Assembly: GCA_022496185.1 (NCBI GenBank)
Contig: WTXG01000051.1
Span: 1 to 64,000, forward strand
Reading direction: 5' to 3'
DNA from: Multifurca ochricompacta
Lineage: Eukaryota; Basidiomycota; Agaricomycetes; Russulales; Russulaceae
DNA: 64,000 bases
The notes below the pieces were generated by a model. That model was given only the letters and a program-made list of their open reading frames with translations, was not told the DNA's origin and did no database searches. Below, piece after piece: positions 21,350-31,305 of the stretch. The stretch's first letter is position 1, and each line of letters opens with the position of its first letter. Position numbers and translations under genes: made by a program.

Positions 21350-24300
21350 TCAAATCAAATCCCAATCTTCCTCAAGCTCCTCCTCCTCTCCCTCAACCTC
21401 TGGGAGAATAGTTGCAGCTTTCACATCACTATTCTTTACATATCCCAGCTTGCTCCATTCCCCAACCATCATCAAAGCTCGAGTTGACTGAACTGAGAGG
21501 CGAGAGCGGAGATGTGACAAAAGAACGCGGCCTGTGCTGAAAACCTGCTCAACATTCACAGATGTTGCTGAAATATGTGTATTAGTAGACCCAAAAACTC
21601 TTATAACAATTTCATTACTTACCTGGTATTGTGAGATAATCCATTGCCATTCGAGAAAGCCGCGGGTACATGAGTCGATGCTCATACCACCAAGCAAGAG
21701 CATCCTTTACATACTCTGGGTCTGTGCTGAGGAAGCGCTCCAGCTTGTCTTGTAGATTTGAGGGTTTGGGTGCAGCAAACACAGGAAGATCGTCAAACAC
21801 GTTCTTTGAGGGCGATCCTCTGGCCTATGGATTCAATGTTAATGTTAATACTTGGATCACAAGGTAAAATTATTAGTACTTACTTCTTCAAACATCTCTT
21901 TATCTTTGTCTACTGTAGCAACTTTGTAGGTGCCCTCAAATCGGTCTCGAACAATTTTCAGTGATGTTGTGATCCACTCTTCTGTCCAGCCAGCATTTCT
22001 GAAGTACTCTAGCTTGTGTCGAGGGTGGAGAACTAGGGAAATGATTGGCTGAATGCATAATGTGGTAGAAATGCAAGTACATACCCATAGCAATCCTATA
22101 AACCTCAGAAAGATCCATTTTGCTGTAGTACCGGTTAAGGGTTTTCTTTGCCATTGTAAGTGCAGCTTGAATAGACAAGGGATATTGCGGATTGAGTGCA
22201 TTGGTGGCAAGAACCTCATCAATGTGGTCCATGGCAGGAATGACCATTGCAATGCTTGGGATGCCATCACGGGAGAAAAAGAGTGTCGCATCCTTGAAGA
22301 TCTGGACAGAATGAGTAAAAGAATCAAACAAGGTATGAAAACTCACCTTTAGAACCTGGCACAGCTGACGAGCTATCTCCCATTCATTTGCGTCCATCTC
22401 GTACTGCCTCAGCTTCATCTCCCGGTCACCAGTGATAATGTCCAGTGCTTCAGAATATGTCACAGCAAAGTTCAGCATGTCATATGTCGAGTTCCATCGG
22501 GTGGACACGTCCTGGGGCATCATACGACAACTGAGATTGAGGTCTTTGAGAGTGGAAACCCATTTTGGGAGGATGAGCGTTGATGAGTTTTTGATCGCGA
22601 ATGCTATCTTGCGGATCTAGCATGGGTGCTTAGTCAGAGATCTACAGCATTAGCGCCAACTGGACGCACCTTCACCAACATTGTTCGCACTGGTTGTACA
22701 TCACCATCAAGATCTCCAACTCCAGCTCCAACATCCCTTGGCGCTCATCCACCCATCCTTCACCATCTTCATTGTCGTCATCATCATCATCATCACCACC
22801 ATCTGCCTGGGTCAATACTTCCTCAACATCAAGATCTCCTGCTAGCGTGCGTAATGCGATCATTGCCTTGTCAATGATCTCACCATCTTGTGCCTGTGGA
22901 ATGTCAAATTGTCGAATGACAGTCTTAGCAATCAGGTTGATGATGTGTGCAAAGCAACGTGTTCGACTTGCTGGGCCAGTGAATTTGGCAAGGAGGGTTT
23001 TTAGTTCATCAACCATTCTGTCGTTATTGGTTGCATTGTCACAAGTGATGCTTAGGATCTATGGGAATGTGTTAAGTTTATATATTCCTCATCACTTGTT
23101 TGGATACTGACCTTATCAGCAATACCAAAATCATCAAGGATCTTTGCAAATGTGGCAGCAAGGTTCAATCCTGAATGTGACATGGCCACCTCAACAAGAT
23201 CAGAAGCATGGCAACAGGGACACCATCCCGCTCAAAGTGGACCGTAACAGCAACATAAGCCTTGTGGTTAGGCGACGTCCAAGCATCTGTCGCAAAGTTC
23301 AAGGTGCCATCGTATTCCTGTAAAGCTAAGTCAACATTTCAGCTCTGATATAGACGTCACATTCACACACCTGTAGCATCAATGCAATCCTCTGGCGACA
23401 CCGAACGAAGACATTCTTGACATCGCGGGACACAGTGAAAGGTGAAGGTATGTAGCATTCAGGCCTCCCAGTTTTCATCAGTGACTGAAACCCCCGATCC
23501 TTGACAATGTTAAAGGGTCGAACGCTTTCCGAAACCCATCGAACAATCTCCGCACTGCCACAGTCAAGAACAATCTCAGTATGGTCGCAGCTCTCTATTG
23601 GTGGTGACATACCGTGATTCTGTCTTGGTATGTTGCCGATAAGAGTAAGTTACTTTATTGAAGTTAGTCCTCTCAAACATTGCAGTAATTGACCCATTTT
23701 TCAATGTAGCGTTTTCCATGGCCTCTCATGCAGCGCGGACATCCTTACTCTGGTCCGCGGTCTCTATAATCTCCTTGCTCCAACAGAGTTTGGCATGACG
23801 CCTCAAGTTGCTTGTTGATTTGGCATCCCCTGTATCCAGGTAACGTCGGATGTGCCAGTAATGCTGACCTTTCCCTTTGCAGTGCTTTGCATTACACTCA
23901 AAGACATGAGCTCGACGGCCATCAATGTGATCAACGCGGGGATATGGTTTGAAAAAGGCATAGATTGGTGAGTTCCAATATTTCGAAAGTCTCTCTATGC
24001 GCGTTTTAGAAAAGACAGTGACATTGTGCGGGAAATGACTGACTTAGTTCATCTTCTGCAGACTCCTCAGGTTCATCATCATCAATCACTATGATGCTAG
24101 AACCACTAGGATCGTTGTCGTCATCGTCGCTTCCATCAGCGGCCTCTATTATTTGGCCTTCGACAAGATCATCTTCATCTTCAATGTCTTCAATGTCATT
24201 GGAGGCCTGCCGCTTCCAAAACTACCAGCACTTGTGTCCTTAGTAGGGAGCAGTGCTTGGCTTGGGTTTGTCAATGAATGCGTGACTTCTTTGCTTTCTT

Positions 24301-24414
24301 ATTCTTTGTTAGCAGTGGATCAGCATTCTCTAGGATGCGCGTAGTCTGCTTTCGTTTGCGAGAGCTCGAAGGACGTAAATTGGGAGCGGCTTTGCTAGAG
24401 CTGGAGGGGGACAT
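21350..24414 (-). pseudogene. hAT1 transposase gene with introns
   Basis: ATG at 24414 (MSPSSSSKAAPNLRPSSSRK), an acidic N-terminus, a BED-type zinc finger around 23930-23780 (FECNAKHC ... NLRRHAKLC), the RNase H-like catalytic region with VDELKTLLAKF and RCFAHIINLI (~23020-22930), an Asp-rich insert (~22800), DVSTRWNSTYDM (~22510), and the C-terminal dimerisation domain ATSVNVEQVFSTGR ... SRLSVQSTRALM (~21567-21470), ending EEDWDLI. GT-AG introns of 52-59 nt are clear, for example 21568-21622, 21825-21883 and 22033-22084; about eight more junctions look good. Two in-frame TGA codons (about 24270 and 23728..23726) probably derive from CGA. Otherwise near intact. It would cut and paste hAT elements in the nucleus. 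Confidence 0.85.
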
Positions 24415-24897
24415 TTTGAAACAATATACTCAGAAAGTCTAAATTTGAGAATGTTGGTTTGTAAAAGTCTAAATTTGAGAAATGGGGTTGTTTTACGCCC
24501 GGACCCAGAAAAAAAAGTATAGATGTCGGTTAGGAAATATAAGATAAGATGCCATGTGTTGCTATAGGTAGATGACAATGAAAAGGCCTGTAAGATAACT
24601 GCCAGAATGGAGGTTGATGCATGCGTAAGGCTTGAGGTAGTCAGAGATGTTTAGTTCTGCTTATACAGCAATAATATGCCTATTACTACTATCCTACAAA
24701 GTGCCAGATCAGATAATATGTCCGATGCAAAATGAGACAGCAATCAGTTATGGACACATATGTGATCACGCACGGTCTATTTACATGGTCTGGCACCTTC
24801 TAGAATACATTATAGACTACTTTTAGACTGTCCTTGCAACTTTATATTGTTCTATCTACTGACACAGTGTCCGCGAATTGTTGAGACGAGCCGGTAG
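24415..24897. other. hAT1 upstream region, no gene seen
   Basis: AT-rich sequence upstream of the transposase ATG. A duplicated TCTAAATTTGAGAA motif occurs at about 24438 and 24468. It presumably includes the promoter; no other coding or RNA feature was found. Confidence 0.5.
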
Positions 24898-25165
24898 CGA
24901 CCTGATAGTTCAGGACTAAACAGCCGGACACCTGGGTGGAGTCGATCTAATGATCGTGATAAGATAATCTAAAGTGCGTCCATTAACTGATTTTGAGACA
25001 ATTCCACATTGTACATGTGACACATTCCTTAACACATCTTGTCACAAGCAAATAGGACTATTTACTGTAATTATTGTCACGCTTTTATGTAGTATAAAAG
25101 GTTGCTACTTTGTATGTGTTCACTTCCGTTTTGACCACAAGAACTGAACTATATCTTATTGTGCG
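24898..25165 (+). repeat. LTR-like promoter segment (TGTTGAGA family)
   Basis: Starts TGTTGAGACGAGCC and matches 40899-41165 (shared GATAAGATAATCTAAAGTGC, CACATTCCTT and GTATAAAAGG segments). TATAAAAGG lies near 25099. It has the look of a truncated LTR carrying a TATA box; no matching end or TSD was found. Confidence 0.55.
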
Positions 25166-25239
25166 CATTTCTGGCATCCCGGACCGCTTGAAAGCCACCC
25201 AGAGGGTGTCACGCGATTGCATAACGCGTGCGTCTTGTG

Positions 25240-25690
25240 CGTCTTGCGTCTTGTAAAGTCGACCCTTCTTAGATAGAAGGGAGTCCGGACCGCTCTGACC
25301 CGGTCCACGCGATGCGAGATAGTCGCTGCCCTACGCAGAAATGGACACCGATAGATACACACGGGCCCTGTTTGAGTAAAATAAATTAATAATCTGATTA
25401 TAAAGTAGTCTAAAATAATTTTGTATGGATTATAAACAGTGCCAGACCGGCAGAAAGGATCGCGCGTTAGTAAATAAGATGTGCCGCAATTGTTAAGTCA
25501 ACCTTCCTTAATAGGAAGGAGATCAGACCAATATGCTGGTCCAATGTAGTCGCTGCTCTATGCAGCCTGTAGATACACGCGGGCCTTGTTTCAGTAAACT
25601 AATTTGATAATTAGATTATAGAATAGTCTAAAGTAGTCTAGAGTGTATTTTAGATAGTGCCAGACCGGCAGAATTGATCGCGCGTTAATA
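25240..25690. repeat. two tandem ~220-bp repeats near hAT1 right end
   Basis: Both copies run TCGACCCTTCTTAGATAGAAGG / TCAACCTTCCTTAATAGGAAGG ... GTAGTCGCTGC ... GATACACGCGGGCC ... AGTGCCAGACCGGCAGAA ... GATCGCGCGTTA. The first starts about 25258, the second about 25498. Each opens with a short inverted repeat (CCTTCTTAGATAGAAGG). A decayed relative of this piece is seen near 60108-60125. Confidence 0.7.
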
Positions 25691-25899
25691 AAACAGTTGC
25701 ATCAGGATTTTCAAGAGAGTGGATCACTGATAACACTTTTATTTTACATCGCACTGCTGATCTGCTTTGATATTTCATAGGATAACACTAGAACATATTT
25801 ACAAAAACCCTGTAGCATAGATCAAATAAAATATTGTCATTTGTTTGCTAAAAATGTATTTTAACATTAAATTTCTGCTGATCTTGTCAATGACTGATG

Positions 25900-26021
25900 G
25901 CCACTTATACCTGCCAAACCCGCTGCGCGGGTACAGGTTTCTGGCGGGTTGGGAGTTGTATACCCATACCCGTACCCGTCAAAACCCGTGGCACTTACCT
26001 GCGCGGGTATGAAAACCCTTG
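25900..26021. repeat. hAT1 right terminus
   Basis: Contains AAACCCGCTGCGCGGGT, CATACCCGTACCCGTC and CTGCGCGGGTATG units like those of the left terminus and ends AAACCCTTG. Unique gypsy D sequence resumes after it. Confidence 0.65.
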
Positions 26022-28480
26022 CTGATCCCTACACTCAAGGGGTGGTAGATGTCAAGGTGATTGGCTCTTTGAGTTGCAAGCTGAGCAGAACAATGAAGGT
26101 GGAATTCTCATAGTTCACTAGGGTTTCAAGTGGGTAATGTCCTAGAGATGAAGATATCTGTGACAGGGTAGATGTGGTTGACTTGATGAACAATGGAAGG
26201 GGATCAAGACCAAGACTGATCAGATTCTACCACTGAAAGGTTCAGGAAGGGTGTTGACATCAAGGCAAGCTGGGTGGATGTTGGTGGGATGGGGGAGTAG
26301 TTTAGATGAGCGAGGAAGGGTTCTGGGACAGGGGGAATTGGTCATTCTGGTGGTGGTGCACTAGGGCTGGGGTGGGTTTGTGCTCTTTGTCTTCTGGAGG
26401 TGCGATGGGGGGCAGGTGTGGCAGGTGTGTTGTTGCTACTATGTCTTCTAGGGTTTCTTCTTCTGTCTTGGGGGGAGTTGGACTGACTTCTTCTGTCTTG
26501 GGACACCAGGTTGATAGCCCGGTCAGTAATACTAGCCACAATGCAAAGGAGTCTTTTATTTCTTTTCCCTACTTAGATTGAGTAATGCAAAGGTAAGTAT
26601 GTATCAAAGGCTGAAGGCCTCCACAATACTATGCCTGGGGGGGTAGGGGGAGTATCTGGACAAGAATTACAAGTACAGAGGTCAATGTCACAGAGGCAGC
26701 ATCATCTGGATGCAGGAGAGCTTTCTTCAAAGTCAGAGGTGTTTTCTGTGGGGGTTTCAAGATCAGACCAAGTGGTAGTGTTACCAATTAAGGCTGTCTG
26801 GGTCTGGGTGAGGCATTCTTCTTCTTGGGTGACTGCTGTGAGGGAAAGGGTAGGGAAGGCAAGCTCTTCTGGTTCTGGGGAAAGTTCAGCATAGGTGGGG
26901 AGGTAGGGGGGGTCTGTGAAGATGGGGGGGTTAACAAGGAAGGGGCAGTGGTTGCGCAAGGTGGTCTCCCAGTAATCAGCAGTCCACAGGTATTCAATTT
27001 GTATTCCTTCTGTCTCTACAAGGCACCAGCCAGAAGGGGAGGGAGCAGAGTGAAGGTGGACCTTGTCAAAGGTAAGGTTGATTCTTGTATGGTCTAGACA
27101 AAAGGTAGAAAGGTAGTAGAGGTGTTCTCCTCTGAGCAAGAGTGTTTGGAGTTCTGGGATGCAAGGGGGAATGTGTTCCTTCCAAAGGTACTTGTCATTG
27201 ACACAGACTAAGAGTGTTTCAAGGGGGTCCCCTGTGGAATGGGTGAGTTGAGCAAGGTGCCAATAGAGAAGTTGGTGCTGGGAGTCTTGAGGAATGGTCT
27301 GGCAGGGTCCAGACAGGAACTGGTTGTACTGGGTTTGGGAGAGGATTTGTCCAAAGGGGAGGAGAAGTCAAAGAGGAAGATAGATGGTATCTATGTCACA
27401 CCAGCCTTCTGCTTGTCTGTTGTTGTGGAGGGTGCTGATAAGTGGTTCTGGGTAGAGGAGGGCAAGCTGTGCTTCTCTGTGGAGCTGGAAGAGGTGGTTG
27501 AATTGTCTTTGGATGCATTGGAGGCACTCTTCTCTTTCTGTGGGGAAGGACACTATTTTTCTGGACCAAGGACTTGTTTATTTACTAAGGACCTTTACAG
27601 CTAGGTGCACAACATACTGTTTAGAGGTTACTATCAAAGTCTATGTCTTCAAAGCAAGAGTACCTGTCTGCAGGCTGAATGGGGAGGAGGGGAGGGGGTT
27701 GGTAGGTAGGCATACTCTTTGTGTGAGGGGGATAAGTTCTGGGTGGTCTCTGAGTGCATCTCGAACTGTAAAGTATCTATCTTCCACCACAACACCTAGA
27801 TCAGTGAAATTTAGGGTGCCAAAGAGGCTGATGAAGTGTCCATCTAAAAGGTCAAAGCCTTGGAGTAATGCTCTTGCCCCACTAAAGACATCTTGCAGTT
27901 CTGGGGAAAGGGTGTGATTTAAACAGGCAATGGAAGCATTCCAGGAATAGACCAGAAGGCCCTGTTGAAAAGTGTGAGGATTGGGGGCCAGATAACCTAC
28001 TTTGGCACAAAGATTGAGGTTTACAAAGTGGGAGGGAGGGTAATGAGGGGAACAAAGAAATCGATCAATGTGAGGGTGAATAGGAACATTATGGAAGTGA
28101 GGAAAGCAGAGAGGAATGACCACACCAGGAAGATAATGAGGGAGATCACCAAGCACATCCACAAAGTAGGGGAACTGTTCAAAGAAGCTGGGTTCTCTGG
28201 AAAACTGAGCAGGCACCCAAGACTCTTGCTGACCATTGAGCAAATAGTAAATAAGAAACTGGTGAGGGTTGGTTGGATGGTCAATGCAAAGAGGATGATT
28301 AACAAGAGAAGGAGGAGGTGTCCAATGGATAAGGCCAGGGTGGTGAGGGGAGAGGGTGTTTGCAGCAGTGGGGGGGGTGGAGCAGGGGTTGGAAGGCGAA
28401 TATAGTGAGGAGGGGGGGTTCCAAAGGTGTTGGATGTGTTCAAGAGGCCTGGGGGGATGAGGGGAGGCAGCTGGAGGGTA
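26022..28480 (-). pseudogene. gypsy D long upstream ORF, N-terminal portion, family unknown
   Basis: A quasi-continuous minus-strand reading upstream of gag: HPGLIHWTPPPSLVNHPL near 28350, then a long open stretch (28243-27641) rich in aromatic residues and His (FFEQFPYFVDVLGDLPHY; CFPHFHNVPIHPHIDRF; SFGARALLQGFDL-type segment), then TEREECLQCIQRQFNHLF (~27550), LYYLSTFCLDHTRINLTF (~27110) and an acidic Ser/Thr-rich tail (~26850-26700). It is broken by a few stops and frame changes. No zinc finger, protease or RT motif is visible and I cannot assign a family. By position it is an extra protein or N-terminal extension of Gag in this element. It continues at 19061-19898 across the hAT1 insertion. 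Confidence 0.5.
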
Positions 28481-28721
28481 GGGGAGGGCACAGGGAGAGG
28501 GTGAAGCTCTGGGAGCTCAAGAGGGGGCAAGACCAATGAAGGGGGGGCTGGAGATGCTGTGGCAGCTGCCTCTACTAAGGCAGCAAAGTTGAGGATTTTG
28601 TGGGGGGGGTAAGCTCATAGGGGGGGAGGCTGCTTGATCCAAAGTGTAAGATGCAGGGGAGCTGTTTTGGGACACTAGGGCACTTGTCAGTCACTGTCTG
28701 CTGTAAAAGAGACTGTCCAAA
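28481..28721 (-). other. gypsy D leader and primer-binding region
   Basis: Pro-rich low-complexity reading on the minus strand and then about 100 bp of non-coding DNA to the 5' LTR. The minus-strand sequence directly after the LTR is TTTGGACAGTCTCTTTTAC, the position of the primer-binding site; I cannot match it to a particular tRNA. Confidence 0.4.
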
Positions 28722-29295
28722 TGTTACAACTCACTGTTGACTGCCTGGACAGTGGGTTGTATGTGAAGGAAAAGGATTTGGAAGTGTTCAAAGGATGAGA
28801 GTGAGGGTGAAAGTGCAAGGGAGACAAAGTGAACAGCTCAAAGGCAAGGGATGAGAAGCCTTCCACAAGGTGGGGCTAATCTCCTAGGTAATCAGGAACT
28901 GGATCACAAGTGGACAGTCTGGAGCTGTCCATTCTATTCCCAAAGGGTTTATATACATAACTACAACCAGGACTTTGGTCTGTGCACTACTTTAGGGGAG
29001 GTTAACCTTGCTTTAACTCCCCACTGATCCACCAATGAGAATAGCCCCACTTTTGGGCTTAGAAATCTGCAGTCTGCAGTCCACAGTTTGTGGACTGCTG
29101 TTTAGGCATTGTGGGGTTCTGTTAGTACTCTTCCCACAGGTCTCCAATTTGGCAGGAGTCTGGCCCTGGTCCAGACTGGCCCTTCTCTGGTCTTAATCTA
29201 GGGTTATCTTTGTCTCTGAGGGTTCTGCAAGGTCTCTGGGAGTGTCCAGGGATTTCCAGGGGGTCAGGAGGTCTCTAGGGTGTCAGTTCATGACA
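28722..29295 (-). repeat. 5' LTR of gypsy D
   Basis: 574 bp, the same length as 9535-10108, followed on the right by the TSD AAATT (29296-29300) and copia A RT. The differences from its partner include TTG/TCA, GTGAAC/GCAAAC, TTTGTC/TTCATC and GAGTGT/GAGCAT, all explained by CpG decay. Confidence 0.95.
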
Positions 29296-29866
29296 AAATT
29301 GATGCCTTAGAAAAACTTAAAGTGTGGTGCCTTGAAGACCTTCCAGAAGGTAGAAAGGCTGTAAAGTCCAAGTGGGTCTTTAAGTTGAAAGCAGATGGAT
29401 GCTTTCATGCTAGGCTTGTAGCAAAAGGGTTCACCCAAATAGAGGGGGTGGACTTCAACAAAACCTTCTCCCCAGTCACCAGATTTGAGTCTCTTAGACT
29501 GTTGTTAGCATTGGCCACACTTGAGGATTGGGAAATCCACCAAATGGATGTCAAATCAGCATTCCTACATGGCAACCTGGATGAGGAGATTTACATGGAG
29601 CAACCAGTTGGCTTCATCATTGCTGGACAAGAGTCTAAAGTTTGTAGGCTACAGAAGGCTCTGTATGGCCTCAAACAAGCTTCCTGAGCATGGAACTTGC
29701 AATTCCATGCAGTTCTTAATGAACTGAGCTTTACTTGGATGTACTCTGATGCAGGAGTATATGTGTATCATCACCAAGAGGGGGATGGTTCACTTTTTGT
29801 CATTTTATATGTTGATGACATCACTATACTTGGGTCCTCCACTAAGAAAATTCAATGGCTGAAGGA
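29296..29866 (+). pseudogene. pol: copia A reverse transcriptase, continuation
   Basis: Resumes after the gypsy D TSD at IDALEKLKVW and reads through SKWVFKLKADG, GFTQIEGVDF, QMDVKSAFLHG and ALYGLKQAS, then a TGA (29686) where copia C keeps CGA arginine, and on to ILYVDDITIL (~29806-29835). It stops at 29866 where gypsy E sequence begins; thumb domain and RNase H are missing. One catalytic-region change is visible (DFNKTF for DFDETF). Very similar to copia B. Confidence 0.88.
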
Positions 29867-31305
29867 GGGGGTCAAGGTGGGGATGGGCCATAGGCAGAAG
29901 TGGTGATGTATGGGGAGAGAAAGGAAGCATGGAAAACATTGTGAATCTTCAGGGAAGGAGGGAGAGCAAGTTTGAAGGCAACAGGAGAGATAACACAGGT
30001 GATTGTAAAGGGTCCATGGTGGTGAGGGGCAAGCTTTTCAGATGGGAAGAGGGAGGAAATATGCTTACCTTTGAGCCAGACCTGGTCACAGAGGGAGAAA
30101 AGTGGTGTTAGAGGTGTCAGTTGTTCCAAGACTTTAGATGCAAGATGATGAGCAGAGAGAATAGAGGCAAGGCAGTCTGATAAGGTGGGGATCAGGGTGG
30201 TGACTTTGGAATTTGGGGAACTTAGGATGGAAGCCAAGGAGTAGTTCATGGGGGCTAAGTTTAGATTTATCATGATGCCATCAGTTATGGATGAATTTGG
30301 CCATAGGGAGAAGAGGAGCCCAAGCATGGGGATTCCCAAAGGTCCAGTGATGAAGATATTGTTCAACCCAATGGTTCATGTGTTCTGTCTGGCCATTGGT
30401 TTGGGGGTGGAATGCAGTACTAATATTTTGAGAGATAGAGAGAGTCTTGCACAATTTTCTGACAAAGCTTGATGTGAAGCAGGGGTCATGATCAGAAATC
30501 ACACATTTTGGAACACCAAACAGGGGGAAGAGGTGTGTGAAATAAAGGGATGCAATGTCAATACTGGTAATAGAGGTGGAACAGGGGATAAATTTAGCCA
30601 TTTTTGAACATCCCTGGTCAACAATAGTAAGAATAGCATTATAACCTTGTGATGAAGGAAGATCTGTGATGAGGTCAAGGGAGATAAATTGAAAAGGGCC
30701 TTCAGTTGCAGGGGTATCAAAAGGGGAGAGGGGAACTGGTGATTTCATGTGCAGTTTGGTTGCTTGACATGCATGGCATCCTTTAATGTAGTTAGTAATA
30801 AACTCATGTAGATTTGGACCATTGTAAATCTCAGTGACAAGGTCCCAGGTATTGTGGTGGCCAGGGTGTCTGGCTAGTGGGTGGTTATGGAATTGGTTGG
30901 CAAAATCTTGATAAGTATTGTGATCTTTGGCGAGTTGAATGACTTTGAGGGACCAATTTTCATCTGGGAGGAGTACTGTGTGTTTGTTATCTGTTAGGCC
31001 ATTGTCATAATCAGGTTGTTGAGAGAGGAGATCAGCAATAATATTATGTTTTCCCTGAATGAGTTTAATGACAAAGTCATACTCCATTAGGTCTAAATGC
31101 CAACATGCTTGCTGCCTGTTGAGTTTTTGGGGTTTGCAAAAGTACTGTAGATTGTGGTGATCTGAAAAGACTGTAATAGAATGTGGTGACCCCATGAGAT
31201 ACTGTCTCCACTCTTGAAGGGGGAACCAGATAGCATAGAGCTCTTGGTCATATATATCCCAGTTGTGTTGCATTTGGTCTAGTGATTTTGAGAGGAATGC
31301 CACTG
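29867..31305 (-). pseudogene. pol: gypsy E RNase H end and integrase
   Basis: From AFLSKSLDQMQHNWDIYDQE (31300) through RNase H (VFSDHHNLQYF) and a linker, the integrase zinc-binding module (HPGHHNTWDLV ... CHACQATK, near 30870-30760) and the catalytic core (LDLITDLPSS; ISDHDPCFTS; FHPQTNGQTEH). One continuous frame runs to 30281; the next frame continues through YNNAILTIV-type core downstream to FITCVISPVAFKLALP and KIHNVFHASFLSPY near 29930. A frame change near 30300 breaks it. The end at 29867 abuts copia A without an LTR. Confidence 0.88.

Larger units (their letters stand above)
19899..26021 (-). mobile_element. hAT element 1, CpG-rich, inserted in gypsy D
   Basis: Begins CAGGGGTAACC (19899) and ends GGTATGAAAACCCTTG (26021); the reverse complement of the right end starts CAAGGGTTTTCATACC, a hAT-like short imperfect inverted repeat. 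Both subterminal regions are GC-rich and carry repeated ACCCGTACCC/CGGGTACGGGT units able to fold into hairpins. Inside is an intron-bearing hAT transposase on the minus strand. CpG is abundant, unlike gypsy D on both sides. I could not find a matching 8-bp target duplication (left GTGAATAG, right CTGATCCC), so the two outer ends may not be from one insertion event. Confidence 0.8.
9535..29295 (-). mobile_element. Ty3/gypsy element D, long, with nested insertions
   Basis: Matched 574-bp LTRs (9535-10108 and 28722-29295), a 5-bp TSD (AAATT) in copia A, and a minus-strand polypurine tract at 10109-10124 next to the 3' LTR. Gene order on the minus strand: a long unrecognised ORF, gag with zinc knuckle, protease, then (after loss of RT, RNase H and most of IN around the copia C insertion) integrase end and chromodomain. 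It carries copia C and hAT1. Span is 19,761 bp, of which about 12.5 kb is nested DNA. CpG is strongly depleted. Confidence 0.93.
8342..29866 (+). mobile_element. Ty1/copia element A, split by gypsy D
   Basis: Pieces 8342-9534 and 29296-29866 are one copia element interrupted by gypsy D (TSD AAATT at 9530-9534 and 29296-29300). Removing gypsy D rejoins the reverse-transcriptase reading (...CQYEI-DALEKL...), as in copia B at 62260-62300. It starts with an LTR fragment, lacks gag, protease and N-terminal integrase through deletion, and ends at 29866 inside RT where it abuts gypsy E. CpG is nearly absent, so it is old. Confidence 0.88.

Noticed and set aside
22626..22877. A His-rich plus-strand frame (HHHHHHHH) resembling a metal-binding protein
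   Set aside because: It is the antisense of the Asp-rich segment of the hAT1 transposase, which has family motifs and introns on the minus strand.
28021..28536. A 171-codon minus-strand frame with Leu/Ile-rich segments that look like membrane helices
   Set aside because: It overlaps, out of frame, the longer reading (28350-27641) that has normal globular composition and continues across the region. The hydrophobic stretches are a frame effect.
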